64,000 bases of DNA from JABDMH01 sp965223165. Its GTDB lineage: Bacteria; Bacteroidota; Bacteroidia; Chitinophagales; Saprospiraceae. Under the pieces are notes generated by a model that did no database searches, had not been told where the DNA came from, and saw nothing but the letters and a program-made list of their open reading frames with translations. The stretch lies in NCBI GenBank assembly GCA_965223165.1, contig CBDCVQ010000012.1, positions 1 to 64,000 of the forward strand. Direction: 5' to 3'. The first letter of the stretch is position 1. Every line of letters starts with the position of its first letter. Made by a program: the position numbers and the translations under genes. Of this stretch, positions 27,800 to 37,562 are shown piece after piece.

Positions 27800-29500
27800 T
27801 CAGATATTTTCAGTGATGTGAGGAAAGACTAGGTAAAACATGATGTATGCCATCAGCAAAGTCAATCCCAAATTGAGGGCCTGTCCCGACAAATAAAGAA
27901 TCAACGGTTTTCCGCCACTGAAGTGCTTTTTGAGCTCGCGAAAATTGGTCGAAAGGCCGATGCTCACAAAGGCCAGACAAAACAGCCAACCACGCAGATT
28001 CTTGGTAAATCCGCCGATCACCCCCTGATCGATCATGGCATGGGCCAGGTCACTTTGCAGCGAAGCATAAATCACCGAAAACAAGATAGACGCTCCGATG
28101 AATCCGAGGATAAACTTGGGGAAGCGCCTCCAGATCTCACCCCACCCAATTTCGACACCCTCCTCGGCACCGGATAGGCGACTGAAGTAGATGGCCACTC
28201 CGAAGGCGATGATGCCAATGAGAATATTCTGGATCATCTTAATGGTGGCGGCTACGTTGAGTGCATCGTCACCCAGAAAGGCCCCTGCTGCTACGACAGC
28301 CCCCGTAGCGTCGATCGTACCCCCGATCCAGGCGCCACCCAACACCTCCGGCAGGCCCATCGCATTGATGACGATCGGAAGTACAATCATCATGATGGAC
28401 GTAAATACCATCGAGAGGCCCACTGCCAATGTCAATTCCTCCTTCGTCGCCTTGGATGCCGCTGCCGTCGCTACGGCGGCACTTACGCCGCACACAGACA
28501 TATCGGCGGAGATGGTAATGTTGAGGGTCTTGGAGGAGATCTTAAGCACCTTTTGACCAAACCAGTAGGTGCTAACCAGCACGATCGGTGTCACTAGCCA
28601 GGCCACAAAGATACCGGGAAGGCCAATGGCCAAAATCTTTCCGAAGAGGATCTCGGCTCCTAGCAGCACCAGGCCGGTCTTGATAAATAGCTCGGTTTCT
28701 AAGGCTGGCTTTATCCAGGCCGGCGTGTCCACGGTATTGCTAATGATCAGCCCGAGCAGAATGGCCCAAGCGGCGTATCCCACGCCTGCGGCCTTCATGC
28801 TGGCCTGCCCTGCGAGAAAAAACGACACCGTTCCGATGAGGAAGACCCCAACGAACCCCAGGGCAAAAGCCGTCATCGAATGTCCTCGCCAAGCCTTACT
28901 CAGGCCAAATAACAAGGCCAACAGGACAAATAGCATAAGCAGTGTGCCCCATCTACTGTAAGACTTCGTTTCTGCCTTTTTCTTGGCTCCTGCCATGGCC
29001 TTCTTGGACTGATACCATTCGTCAATTGCGCCTTCCGCATGCTCGTTCTTGCTGACATCCCGAAAATTGTGCGCTCGTGCCGCGTTCTGCAGGCGGATGG
29101 CCTCCACCCTCAGCGCCGCTACCCGGGCTGCCGCCTCCTGATATGGGGTGGTTGCACCGTCCCTGATCTGCCGCGCCGCTTCCTCACTCAAGGAGAAGCT
29201 AGCCCATGGATTGTCCGTCCAGCTCCCAGGTTTACCCGTGAGACGCTTGAGAAAGCTGCCTATCGGATGCTTGGCAGCCTGTATCGTCTTCAGTCGGTCA
29301 AAGGCCTCGTACCATTCCACCGTCTTCAGCTCTTGCACATCCTCCATGGTCCTGAGAGCAGCACTGGCCTCCTCTACTTGGGCCTTAGTATCCCCGCCAG
29401 CGGCCAAGAAGAAAAGGAGTAGAGAGGCAAGCAGCAGAGAGGCACCCAGCACTAACACGGAGAAATCTTCCGTCATCTTAAAGGAGTTGCCGTCAGGCAT
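27800..29500 (-). CDS. YeiH-family putative sulfate exporter, N-terminally extended
   Basis: 566 residues; alternative ATG at 29476 (MTEDFSVLVLG). The C-terminal ~350 residues, with about ten membrane segments, match the YeiH/UPF0324 family: FIKTGLVLLGAEILFGKI, ISADMSVCGVSAAVATAAAS, GGAWIGGTIDATGAVVAAGA and the final GLSTNFRELKKH. The first ~190 residues are extra compared with the usual ~340: one N-terminal membrane helix, then a mostly helical, charged, probably extracytoplasmic segment before the bundle. The family is annotated as sulfate or sulfite exporter on weak evidence. The rhodanese and ArsR neighbours fit a sulfur-related role. Confidence 0.88.
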   Translation of the reverse strand: MPDGNSFKMTEDFSVLVLGASLLLASLLLFFLAAGGDTKAQVEEASAALRTMEDVQELKTVEWYEAFDRLKTIQAAKHPIGSFLKRLTGKPGSWTDNPWASFSLSEEAARQIRDGATTPYQEAAARVAALRVEAIRLQNAARAHNFRDVSKNEHAEGAIDEWYQSKKAMAGAKKKAETKSYSRWGTLLMLFVLLALLFGLSKAWRGHSMTAFALGFVGVFLIGTVSFFLAGQASMKAAGVGYAAWAILLGLIISNTVDTPAWIKPALETELFIKTGLVLLGAEILFGKILAIGLPGIFVAWLVTPIVLVSTYWFGQKVLKISSKTLNITISADMSVCGVSAAVATAAASKATKEELTLAVGLSMVFTSIMMIVLPIVINAMGLPEVLGGAWIGGTIDATGAVVAAGAFLGDDALNVAATIKMIQNILIGIIAFGVAIYFSRLSGAEEGVEIGWGEIWRRFPKFILGFIGASILFSVIYASLQSDLAHAMIDQGVIGGFTKNLRGWLFCLAFVSIGLSTNFRELKKHFSGGKPLILYLSGQALNLGLTLLMAYIMFYLVFPHITENI

Positions 29501-29731
29501 AGCTGAATCGAGGGTTGGTCTTTGAAAAGCAGCAAAGCTCCGAAGCCTTGCCTGCGGTCAAGATAGCAAGAAATCCTCCGGTCAATGTCATTCGAGCTCC
29601 CCAAAAAAATGGCGGGAATCCGGCAAACTTCGAGGGGACGCCTAAGTGTTTGGCAACCCTCTCGATTGCTGCTGCTACTCTATAATCCTACCAAAGCGAA
29701 GAGAATCCTGCGGTGCCGAACCAGTCACACC

Positions 29732-30106
29732 TTATTGCGGAGCTCCTGCCAGTTCTGTGAAGACCTCTTTCCAGGCAGCGAGACCACCGTCCAGGTTTAT
29801 GACATGATTGAAACCCCAGTTTTTCATCAATACGCCAGTCCGCACACTGCGTCGCCCGCTCCGGCAGTAGAGGAGATAGGTAGCCTCTCGGTCCAAATCC
29901 TCCAGCGCATCCAGAAATCCTGGGCCCAGATAGTCCAGATGCAGAGATCCCTCCAGACGGTATGTCTGCACTTCTTCGGAGGTTCGGACATCGATGAGCA
30001 CGACGCCCTCGCGTCCTTCGAGCATCTCCTTAAAGGCCACGGGATCGAGGTTGACCAGCGAAGACTTTAGCAACTGCCAACGCGGCATCTCACAATGGGC
30101 ATCCAT
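29732..30106 (-). CDS. Rhodanese-like domain protein
   Basis: 124 residues, a single rhodanese domain without signal peptide. Seen: VVLIDVRTSEEVQTYRLEGS, then the active-site loop YCRSGRRS with the catalytic cysteine at residue 81, and the terminal GGLAAW. It moves sulfane sulfur (for example from thiosulfate, persulfide or glutathione persulfide) to an acceptor. It follows the ArsR gene by 42 bp on the same strand and precedes the YeiH transporter, suggesting a sulfur detoxification operon. Confidence 0.92.
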   Translation of the reverse strand: MDAHCEMPRWQLLKSSLVNLDPVAFKEMLEGREGVVLIDVRTSEEVQTYRLEGSLHLDYLGPGFLDALEDLDREATYLLYCRSGRRSVRTGVLMKNWGFNHVINLDGGLAAWKEVFTELAGAPQ

Positions 30107-30148
30107 ACATATCCAACTTAGTGATAAATAGCAGCTGAGGCATCAGCC

Positions 30149-30469
30149 CTACATGTTGCATTGGCAATTTTCCAGACACTCTATGATCAGCGAGACGTCC
30201 CTCTCCTTCAAAGAATAGAGCATACTTCGACCATCCCGCTTGACACTGAGCAACCCCTTCAGACGCATGTTCTGCAAGTGGTGCGAGGTGAGCGACTGCT
30301 CGGAACCCAACATCTGACAGATAGCGGTGACCGATAGGCGCGGGTGCTGTTCCAGGAGGTGAATGATACCCAACCTTAGTGGGTGCGCCACCGTCTTCAG
30401 GATATATGCGATACGCTCGAGCTTTTCCGCTTCCTTTTCATTGAGCACCGGTTGGACATTCTGATCCAT
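30149..30469 (-). CDS. ArsR-family transcriptional regulator
   Basis: 106 residues when started at MDQNVQPVLNEKEAEKLERI (30469). The ORF extends to 30586, but the extra 39 codons look non-coding. Winged-helix features: LKTVAHPLRLGIIHLLE, recognition helix SEQSLTSHHLQNMRLKGLL, and the wing VKRDGRSMLYSLK. Cysteines at 51 (start of helix 3) and a CLENCQC cluster at the C-terminal helix (98, 102, 104) could sense metal, persulfide or redox state. It heads the minus-strand operon with rhodanese and YeiH genes and probably represses it. Confidence 0.9.
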   Translation of the reverse strand: MDQNVQPVLNEKEAEKLERIAYILKTVAHPLRLGIIHLLEQHPRLSVTAICQMLGSEQSLTSHHLQNMRLKGLLSVKRDGRSMLYSLKERDVSLIIECLENCQCNM

Positions 30470-31467
30470 ATTGTAAATATATGACAAAGTAACCTGAGGC
30501 CCAATCAATTTGTTCATCGTATGACAGAAGTATTGTATACGTAGATGGCCGAGTATGGAGCTCATTGATTCCCAATAACTCGTCAAACTTCTAGAAGATC
30601 GATGAGTTTTCCATGTCTGACATTGATGATCCCATCACACTCTTGTCGTGATCTAAGCCTCAGCAACACCTGCGCCCCAGCACCCACAAAAGCAAGATAG
30701 TCAACCCGCAGACGGCCAACGTGACTACCGTATGCGCTCGAGTACCAGTGGGGATCTACTACCTCATCGCCCGTGCCTAAGGTCGCGTCATATAGAGTAT
30801 TACTACAGCGTGTTTATTACTACTCGATTTGACACCCAAGCAAGGTCACCTGCATATCCAACATGGAGAGTAATTGTGAGATTTATTCTCCTCCAGTCAA
30901 AAAAAAAAGCCTGCGCTTTTTTTAATAGAAAATCCGGCAATTACGACCTCTAATATTTTTTCCACATTGAAAACTAAATTAAAGACTTGTTTTCCATAAT
31001 TCACTGTTTTCAAATTATTAACATATAATCTATTTCTTCACATTATGATTTCAAATTATTGATTTACAATACATTACTAAAATTAATATTTGAATTTTTC
31101 CTTGCATTTACGCATCTATTTCTTCATTTTTAGAAGGTAGTATAGCCCGATTTGAAACTATTTATTAAACCCGTTAAAAAAATCACACCAAGATCAGAGA
31201 AACCCTTTCTAAAACCGTCATAAGTCATATTAGTCCTACAAGAGCAACTTAGCTGGTCTTATCATCTAAAGGTAGAAATGCTATGTCTGCCAGGTTACAT
31301 TTCTAGACCATGCTTTTGCTATTGTCACATTATCATTTGGCGATAGGTAGACGCTACATCCACATGTAGTCCCATGTCCCCATGGGTCTCCCCGTGGTGC
31401 GAGAGCGTGTCCTGTCCTGACTCATTACCGCAACGGTCTGAAAGGATCTCTACAAACCAATCAGACC
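30470..31467. other. Long intergenic region, A+T-rich centre
   Basis: About 1 kb without a convincing gene, dividing the housekeeping part from the surface-protein locus. The block 30940-31160 is strongly A+T-rich and contains direct repeats: TTTCAAATTATT at 31008 and 31049, ATCTATTTCTTCA at 31028 and 31114. A poly-A/poly-T hairpin lies at 30899-30923. A single CCGTTA (31171-31176) echoes the motif in the leaders of later genes. Confidence 0.55.
30899..30923. terminator. Bidirectional-type hairpin terminator
   Basis: A run of A, then GC-CTGC-GC, then seven T: a hairpin whose arms are A-rich and T-rich, so it can act on either strand. It lies between the minus-strand ArsR operon and the plus-strand surface genes, with no gene immediately upstream on either strand. 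Confidence 0.45.
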
Positions 31468-34400
31468 ATGAATTATCCTTACCACTCATTCAGAAGCAAA
31501 TCCATTGACAGCCAGGGCCTCCCATCGGCCAAGGCATCACAAGACATCCAACCACAAAGGTCCATCCCTGGCCTTTGGCGTCGATCGCCGATGCAGCTAC
31601 TGATGCTAATGCTAACGCTGATGCTCCCTCTCAGTGCAGTTGCAGGTCATCTTTCGCACGCCACCCAGGCCACTGATCCGGATTGTGGCGATGGTGATCT
31701 CTTTGTTCTCGACGGTGGCTACAGCGTAGAATTTGTCACTTCACAATTTGATTACGATGACTGTAGGACCTATTTCTACTACTGCGTATCCAACAACAAC
31801 GTGGATCCAGACATTAGCCATAGCGCCTTCGGGGCAAACTTTTGTGGTAATACCTGCTTGGACGAACTGACATCCAGGGACGTGGGCACCTGGCGCAATG
31901 TAAACGGAGTCATCATCCGGTCCCATGGCGCCGGCAATCCCTCATTTGGCGATGACCCGACCACGGGCAACTGTGGTGTAAAGTTTGACGAAGGCATCAC
32001 GGCATCCACCACCAAGCGATACTTCTTATGTGTCGAGGGACTGCAGCAGACGGGCACAATTACGTTCACCATAAAAGCGGGACAGCTCACCCCTGAAGTG
32101 ATGGTACCAGGACCCGTGCACTGCAGCGGCACTTGTTGTGATTTGGTGGTCGAATGTCCCACTGATCCAGCCGTGCTGACTTGCTCAGATGAGCTACCGC
32201 CCTGCAATACGCCGGCGGAGGCCAAAGCTATATTTACTGCACTAGGTGGCACCTATGCCGACGAGTGTGGGCCTGTCACGGTTAGCTGCATTTCTGAGCA
32301 GGGCTCTCGATGCGACGGCCGGGTAGTGAGAATCCTGCGGATCTCCGATGGCCGAAGCTCCTTTGATTGTCCCATCACCTATCGCTTTGAAAGACCCAAA
32401 ATAGAAGTGATGTGTCCCGACGATCGGACCGTGGACGCTTGTGAAAACATCAGGGCACTGTTTGACGGATGGCTGGCACAATTTCGCAGTACGGGAGGGT
32501 GCGACCGAGCAGAGTACATCTATGATGTACTAACGGGCGAGTTTCCCCTGCCCCCTCATCCCTGTGGTGGCTCTGTCACGGTAAAGATTTCCGCTTTTGA
32601 TTGGGTATGCATAGATGATGGTGACGAGTGCATGGCCACCTTCACCGTACTTCCCGCCGACCCGGTCCTGATCCCTTGCCCTGCTCCCGTCTCCCTGGAC
32701 TTTTGTGACCCGAATTACAGAGAAAAATTCGAGGAATGGTTAGAGGGTTTCAGCATGGCCCAGGGTGGATGCCAACCCAACGCGTTTTGCACGTACCAAC
32801 TGCCTGGCCAGTATCCTCAGCCCATCAGGGATTGGCAGCTAGTACCCCGTCCCACCATTTGTGGATTCTCGATCCTTATCAGTTGTGAGGCGGTGGATAT
32901 CTGTGGTCAGTCGGCTTGCTCCAGCTCATTTGCGATAGCACCGCCACCACCCGTGCGCGCGGTCTGCCCACCCAACCTGGAGCTTGCGCCCTGCGATGAG
33001 CGATTGGCCAGCAAATTTGCCAACTGGCTGTCGGCCTTTGGCACATCACAAAGCGGCTGCCCACTGGACGGGCAATACCGATACCAGCTCAATGGATCTG
33101 CTCCGGTCCAAATTGACGATCTGAGAGACATACCAGCACCTACGATCTGTGGTTATTCCTTGCTTGTGCACTGTCGCCTCACTGACGGCTGCACCGTAGA
33201 CGACTGCTCCAGCTCATTCGTGGTTGAACCGCCACCACCTGTGCGCGCGATTTGCCCGCCGAACCTGGAACTTGCGCCCTGCGATGAGCAATTGGTGAGC
33301 AAATATGCCAACTGGCTGTCGGCCTTTGGCACATCACAAAGCGGCTGCCCACTCGACGGGCAGTACCGATACCAGCTCAATGGATCTGCTCCGATCCAAA
33401 TCGACGATCTGGCAGATATACCACCGCCTTCGATCTGTGGTTACACCTTGCTTGTGCACTGCCGCATCACCGACGGCTGCACCGAAGACGATTGCTCCAG
33501 CTCATTCGTGGTCATGCCTCCTCCACCGCTGGTCGTCTCTTGTCCGCCAGGTGTGGAACTGGACGTCTGCGACCTGGACTACCTGGCAAAATTTGAGCAA
33601 TGGATCGGAGGTTTTGCGCCGCCCACAGGAGGATGCCGCCCAAGATCGTATTACGTGTATCAGGTAGCGGGTGAAGCGCCGGTCCAAGTACAGCACCTGG
33701 CAGATGTCCCGAGGCCCACGCTATGCGGCTTTGAGATCACCATTCGGTGCATTGCCTGGGACGAGTGCTCCACGACAACTTGCAGCAGCTACTTCAGGCA
33801 GGATGCAGATACCGACCCCCCAGTACTACGTGGCGTGCCCGCAGACCTCTCTCTACCCTGCGGCGCATCGGTGCCGACACCTCCTAGAGTAACGGCCTCA
33901 GATGATCAATGCGGTCCCGTCGAGGTAACCATGCGAGAGAAAGAAGAACCTCACAAGTGCGGCGGACATCGCATTTTGAGAACCTGGACAGCGAGAGATC
34001 TCTGCGGGAATGTAACGACAAAAACTCAGGCGATCTACTTTGACGACTTCGACCCGCCACAGCTCTCGGTGCCGGCCGACCTGACGATCCCTTGCGATCA
34101 TCCGATCCCAGAGCCCACTCACTCGGTCACAGACAATTGTTCGGAGGTGTCGGTCACCCTTGACCAAAAGATCATCGGAGATCTGGATTGCGAGTACCAG
34201 ATTGTGCGGACGTGGACGGCCGTGGACGGGTGTCAAAACAAATCGGTCAAACAACAAGTCCTGACCATCGTGGATGATCAAGCCCCGATCATAACCGTAG
34301 TAAATCCCATGATCGCGGATATTCCTCACGGTGGCGAAATGATCATGTATGGTTGTGAAAACCCCCGGGTGACGATGCGAGACATAGAGGTAAGTGATAA

Positions 34401-35505
34401 TTGTTGCGGCGATGTCGCCATATCATCGGGTGATGTGCTGGTAGCATCGGGTACCTGCGACCTGTTTGGCTACTATCGAAAATGGATTTGCACATTTGTG
34501 GCAGAAGACGCGGTAGGCAACGTGGCCGAGCACTCTTTCTACGTGCTACAATACGACACCGTTGCTCCGGTGCTGCACAACGTTCCGGCAGATATGCAGG
34601 TCGATTGCGCCGCCAATGTTCCGGCACCTTCGGCAGACGTATTCGCCAGGGACAACTGTGATCTGATGCAAACGCCTGTATTGACCGAGGACACTATCTA
34701 TCACCCGCTGGACAACCAGCAGTTTGGCATAGCCCGAACATGGATGGCCGAGGACGATTGCGGCAATCGTGCCGAAGCAAGTCAAATGGTCTCCGTGTGT
34801 GGCTTCAATCTGGCTGAGCTGCTGTCTAGTATCCAGGTCAATGCTTGGCATGACGAGAATGAAAATGGAGAGCAAGATACCGGGGAGGCGGGTATGAATG
34901 GAGTCCGGCTCTATCTACTCCAGTCCGACACCAGTGGATCCAAGCACATTGTAGATTCTGCCATGACCGCTCGGATGCATGAGGTCGATGGACGATCAAT
35001 TTTCGCCAACCTGGAAACAGGCTCCACCTACCAGGTAAAGTTTGAAGCGCCGGCGGGTTGGCACCTGACCCTGCCACCGCAAAATGGCAACCCATTTGAA
35101 AATCTTCCTGATCCGCTGACTGGGCTTTCGCCCGTGGTCGAGGTAGACGCACTGATGCAGCAGTACAGCCTGCACGCTGGTCTTGCAGAGATGCCGGCGG
35201 AGGAAGATGTGGAAATTATTAACCCCGTCGATCAGGAGCCGACTGGAAAATACAGTGCCATCACCCTGTTTCCAAATCCGGCCCGACGACATCTTGTTTT
35301 GAATTTCGAATCCGTTAGTGACCAGATGGTGGAAATCATGATCTCAAACCATCTGGGACGGCAAATCAGGGCACAACGGGCAGCAGTGGGACCTGGATAT
35401 CAGCAGTTGTCCGTGGACCTGCACCATTTGCCGAGCGGTGTTTACCACCTCCGTCTAAACCAGCAGGGATCGTCAAGTGTCATGCGATTTGTGAAAGCGG
35501 ATTGA
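31468..35505 (+). CDS. Giant modular secreted protein 1 (96-residue units, T9SS type A)
   Basis: 1345 residues; an alternative ATG at 31591 (MQLLMLMLTLMLPLSAVAG) gives a tighter signal peptide. Order of parts: an N-terminal Cys-rich domain (to ~220); a C-rich module beginning CCDLVVECP; five units of about 90-96 residues (32398-33800), of which units 3 to 5 are spaced exactly 288 bp; Ig/HYR-like modules with RTWTAxDxCGN; an SdrD-B-like domain near residue 1122 (NAWHDENENGEQDTGEAG); and a T9SS type A sorting domain from ~1265 (LFPNPARRHLVL). It is probably an extracellular or surface-attached adhesin. The C-terminal two thirds are homologous to the genes at 37966, 44540 and 51168. Confidence 0.85.
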   Translation: MNYPYHSFRSKSIDSQGLPSAKASQDIQPQRSIPGLWRRSPMQLLMLMLTLMLPLSAVAGHLSHATQATDPDCGDGDLFVLDGGYSVEFVTSQFDYDDCRTYFYYCVSNNNVDPDISHSAFGANFCGNTCLDELTSRDVGTWRNVNGVIIRSHGAGNPSFGDDPTTGNCGVKFDEGITASTTKRYFLCVEGLQQTGTITFTIKAGQLTPEVMVPGPVHCSGTCCDLVVECPTDPAVLTCSDELPPCNTPAEAKAIFTALGGTYADECGPVTVSCISEQGSRCDGRVVRILRISDGRSSFDCPITYRFERPKIEVMCPDDRTVDACENIRALFDGWLAQFRSTGGCDRAEYIYDVLTGEFPLPPHPCGGSVTVKISAFDWVCIDDGDECMATFTVLPADPVLIPCPAPVSLDFCDPNYREKFEEWLEGFSMAQGGCQPNAFCTYQLPGQYPQPIRDWQLVPRPTICGFSILISCEAVDICGQSACSSSFAIAPPPPVRAVCPPNLELAPCDERLASKFANWLSAFGTSQSGCPLDGQYRYQLNGSAPVQIDDLRDIPAPTICGYSLLVHCRLTDGCTVDDCSSSFVVEPPPPVRAICPPNLELAPCDEQLVSKYANWLSAFGTSQSGCPLDGQYRYQLNGSAPIQIDDLADIPPPSICGYTLLVHCRITDGCTEDDCSSSFVVMPPPPLVVSCPPGVELDVCDLDYLAKFEQWIGGFAPPTGGCRPRSYYVYQVAGEAPVQVQHLADVPRPTLCGFEITIRCIAWDECSTTTCSSYFRQDADTDPPVLRGVPADLSLPCGASVPTPPRVTASDDQCGPVEVTMREKEEPHKCGGHRILRTWTARDLCGNVTTKTQAIYFDDFDPPQLSVPADLTIPCDHPIPEPTHSVTDNCSEVSVTLDQKIIGDLDCEYQIVRTWTAVDGCQNKSVKQQVLTIVDDQAPIITVVNPMIADIPHGGEMIMYGCENPRVTMRDIEVSDNCCGDVAISSGDVLVASGTCDLFGYYRKWICTFVAEDAVGNVAEHSFYVLQYDTVAPVLHNVPADMQVDCAANVPAPSADVFARDNCDLMQTPVLTEDTIYHPLDNQQFGIARTWMAEDDCGNRAEASQMVSVCGFNLAELLSSIQVNAWHDENENGEQDTGEAGMNGVRLYLLQSDTSGSKHIVDSAMTARMHEVDGRSIFANLETGSTYQVKFEAPAGWHLTLPPQNGNPFENLPDPLTGLSPVVEVDALMQQYSLHAGLAEMPAEEDVEIINPVDQEPTGKYSAITLFPNPARRHLVLNFESVSDQMVEIMISNHLGRQIRAQRAAVGPGYQQLSVDLHHLPSGVYHLRLNQQGSSSVMRFVKAD
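32398..33800 (+). repeat. Tandem 96-residue unit array within giant protein 1
   Basis: Five units with the pattern CP-x(6-9)-C-x(6)-KF-x(2)-W-L-x(2)-F-x(5)-GC...CG...C...SSF. Starts at 32941, 33229 and 33517 are exactly 288 bp apart, and units 3 and 4 are nearly identical at DNA level. The same scaffold, shortened to 83 residues, forms the array in the gene at 37966. Confidence 0.75.
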
Positions 35506-35588
35506 CTCCGCGTGCGCGAGAAAGCACCTCTTGGGTGAACAAAGCAAATGCTGTCACATGAGTTTCTTACGGTTAAACGGGCCAGCTT

Positions 35589-35618
35589 GGACCTTCCAGA
35601 GCAACTTCTGGAAGGTCC
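35589..35618. terminator. Perfect 12-bp hairpin after giant gene 1
   Basis: GGACCTTCCAGA / TCTGGAAGGTCC around a 6-nt loop (GCAACT), 84 bp after the stop. It lacks a T tract, so it could be a factor-assisted terminator, a 3' stability hairpin or a binding site. Confidence 0.5.
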
Positions 35619-35808
35619 CTAGGCGGGCCATTGCCAATCACATAGGTGGGTAAGGACAGGACGCGGCCAGGCACTAGGTGTTGCCCTTGATGGCCGCTTG
35701 GAGCTTGCCCGCGAGGTAAGACGTCACATTGAGGCATGTCCGGGCGCCTGGCAGTGCTTGCATTGTAGTATCTTTTTCCCAGCAACGGAGATACATGACA
35801 ATCAAGAG

Positions 35809-37371
35809 ATGAACAACGGATACCTGCTCTGCTTCTTGGGACTTGCCATTTTGGTCTGCTGCCGACACGTTTCTTCGCAGAGCGATAAGTTTCGGGTTTT
35901 CGCATCGAATCTAGACCGATCCGCCGATCTGGTCGTGCTCGACGCCAGTATTGTCGACGGATCTGGTCAGCCCAGCTATGAGGCGGACCTCATCGTAGTG
36001 GGAGACAGCATTGCCTTTATGGGCGAGATAGACACCTCCCTGCTGGAGATCAACCAACTAATTGATGCAAAGGGCAAGGTACTGGCACCGGGATTCATCG
36101 ATCCCCACGCGCACGGAGACCCATTGGGAGACCACACCTTCGAGAACTTTCTCGCCATGGGGGTGACCACTATCATACTGGGACAGGACGGCAGCAGCCC
36201 CGTGCACGATCGAGATCAGTCCGTATCGGCGTACTTCGACAACGTGCGCGCCAAGCCACATCTACTTAACCTGGGGTTTCTGGCAGGGCATGGCTCCATT
36301 CGGAGAATAGTGGGCGCGACCACGCCCGGGCCAATCTCAGATACCCAGCTGGTCCAAATGAAAGAAGTCTTGCAGGAGGCCCTGCAAGCTGGGTGTCTAG
36401 GCATGTCCACCGGTCTGGAATATCTGCCGGGTAACTATGCCCGAGATAGAGAATTACTGCCGTTAGCGCAGGTGGTGGGAGCGTATGAGGGCCTGATTAT
36501 GAGCCACGTGAGAAGTGAAGATCAGAATCTGGTCAATGAGGCGTTGGACGAACTGCTACGCCAGGGTGCCCATTGCCCGGTACACGTATCTCATATCAAG
36601 GTGGTCTATGGCAAAGGTCCGGAAGAGGCCCTACGTATTCGGGACAAGCTGTCCGATGCGCGGTCAAAGGGCGTGGAGGTCACCGCCGATGTGTATCCCT
36701 ATATGGCCAGCTATACGGGCATTGGCATTGTCTTTCCAAGTTGGGCAAAGACCCGTTCGGACTTTGAGAAGGCTCTCGCGACGCGTCCGGATCAACTAAG
36801 GGAATTCCTAACGTCAAAGGTAAACAGCCGCAATGGCCCGGAAGCAACCCTCTTTGGTACAGGCCCCTTTGCCGGCAAGACCCTGGCTGCGGTAGCCCAG
36901 GCCTCGGGACGTCATTTTGCCGACGTCCTAATCCAATTGGGTCCGATCGGGGCCTCAGGCGCTTACTTTGTCATGAATGAATCGCTGCAAGAGCAATTCA
37001 TCGCAGATTCCATGATCATGATCTGCACCGATGGTAGCCCCACCATGCGCCACCCGCGGGGCTATGGTGCCTTCGCTAAGGTCATCCGAAAGTACGTGAT
37101 GGAGCAGAACTTGCTATCACTAGAAGAAGCCGTGCGACAGATGACCGCACTGCCGGCCCAGACACTAGGACTTGATCGCCGCGGACGCATCCAGGTCGGA
37201 TACAAAGCCGACTTTTCGATTTTTGATCCGGCAAACGTACAGGATCACGCGTCGTTTGAGGATCCCTTCCGATTGGCCGAGGGTTTTGATCATGTGGTGA
37301 TCAACGGGCATCCCGTTTGGGCTGACCAAGCCATCACGGACCGACGTCCAGGCTCCTTGCTCCTCAGGTAG
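35809..37371 (+). CDS. Secreted N-acyl-D-amino-acid deacylase family amidohydrolase
   Basis: 520 residues from the ATG at 35809, which opens a signal peptide (MNNGYLLCFLGLAILVCC, cleavage near VSSQS). The ORF runs open to 35698, but those codons look random. Amidohydrolase superfamily, D-aminoacylase branch: metal site FIDPHAHGDP (usual form D-x-H-x-H-x-D), SHVRSED, VHVSHIKV, then ICTDGSPTMRHPRGYGAF and the closing LGLDRRGRIQVGYKADFSIFDP. It is expected to hydrolyse N-acyl-D-amino acids or a related amide outside the cytoplasm. It has no sorting domain and is the only enzyme in the surface-protein locus. Confidence 0.9.
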   Translation: MNNGYLLCFLGLAILVCCRHVSSQSDKFRVFASNLDRSADLVVLDASIVDGSGQPSYEADLIVVGDSIAFMGEIDTSLLEINQLIDAKGKVLAPGFIDPHAHGDPLGDHTFENFLAMGVTTIILGQDGSSPVHDRDQSVSAYFDNVRAKPHLLNLGFLAGHGSIRRIVGATTPGPISDTQLVQMKEVLQEALQAGCLGMSTGLEYLPGNYARDRELLPLAQVVGAYEGLIMSHVRSEDQNLVNEALDELLRQGAHCPVHVSHIKVVYGKGPEEALRIRDKLSDARSKGVEVTADVYPYMASYTGIGIVFPSWAKTRSDFEKALATRPDQLREFLTSKVNSRNGPEATLFGTGPFAGKTLAAVAQASGRHFADVLIQLGPIGASGAYFVMNESLQEQFIADSMIMICTDGSPTMRHPRGYGAFAKVIRKYVMEQNLLSLEEAVRQMTALPAQTLGLDRRGRIQVGYKADFSIFDPANVQDHASFEDPFRLAEGFDHVVINGHPVWADQAITDRRPGSLLLR

Positions 37372-37562
37372 CTTACGCTGAAAAGAACAATTTTTATCGG
37401 AAGAAGGCCAAACTGCTAAAAGAACAAATCTATTACACCAGACAAGTAGTATTTGTACGACAGTGGATAGTATCCTCCTGACACTCTGTCGTTAACGCAT
37501 GCAAGTATGTTATTATTTAACCTTAAGGAATTGATTAATAGTTCATTACATACACAAATTTA

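Noticed and set aside
29585..30070. 161-codon plus-strand ORF
   Set aside because: Antisense to the rhodanese gene, whose active-site motif is clear on the minus strand.
30470..30586. Upstream extension of the ArsR ORF
   Set aside because: The family length and domain start fit the ATG at 30469; the extension includes promoter-like A+T-rich DNA.
35698..35808. Upstream extension of the D-aminoacylase ORF
   Set aside because: The extension has no protein-like pattern, and the ATG at 35809 begins a proper signal peptide.
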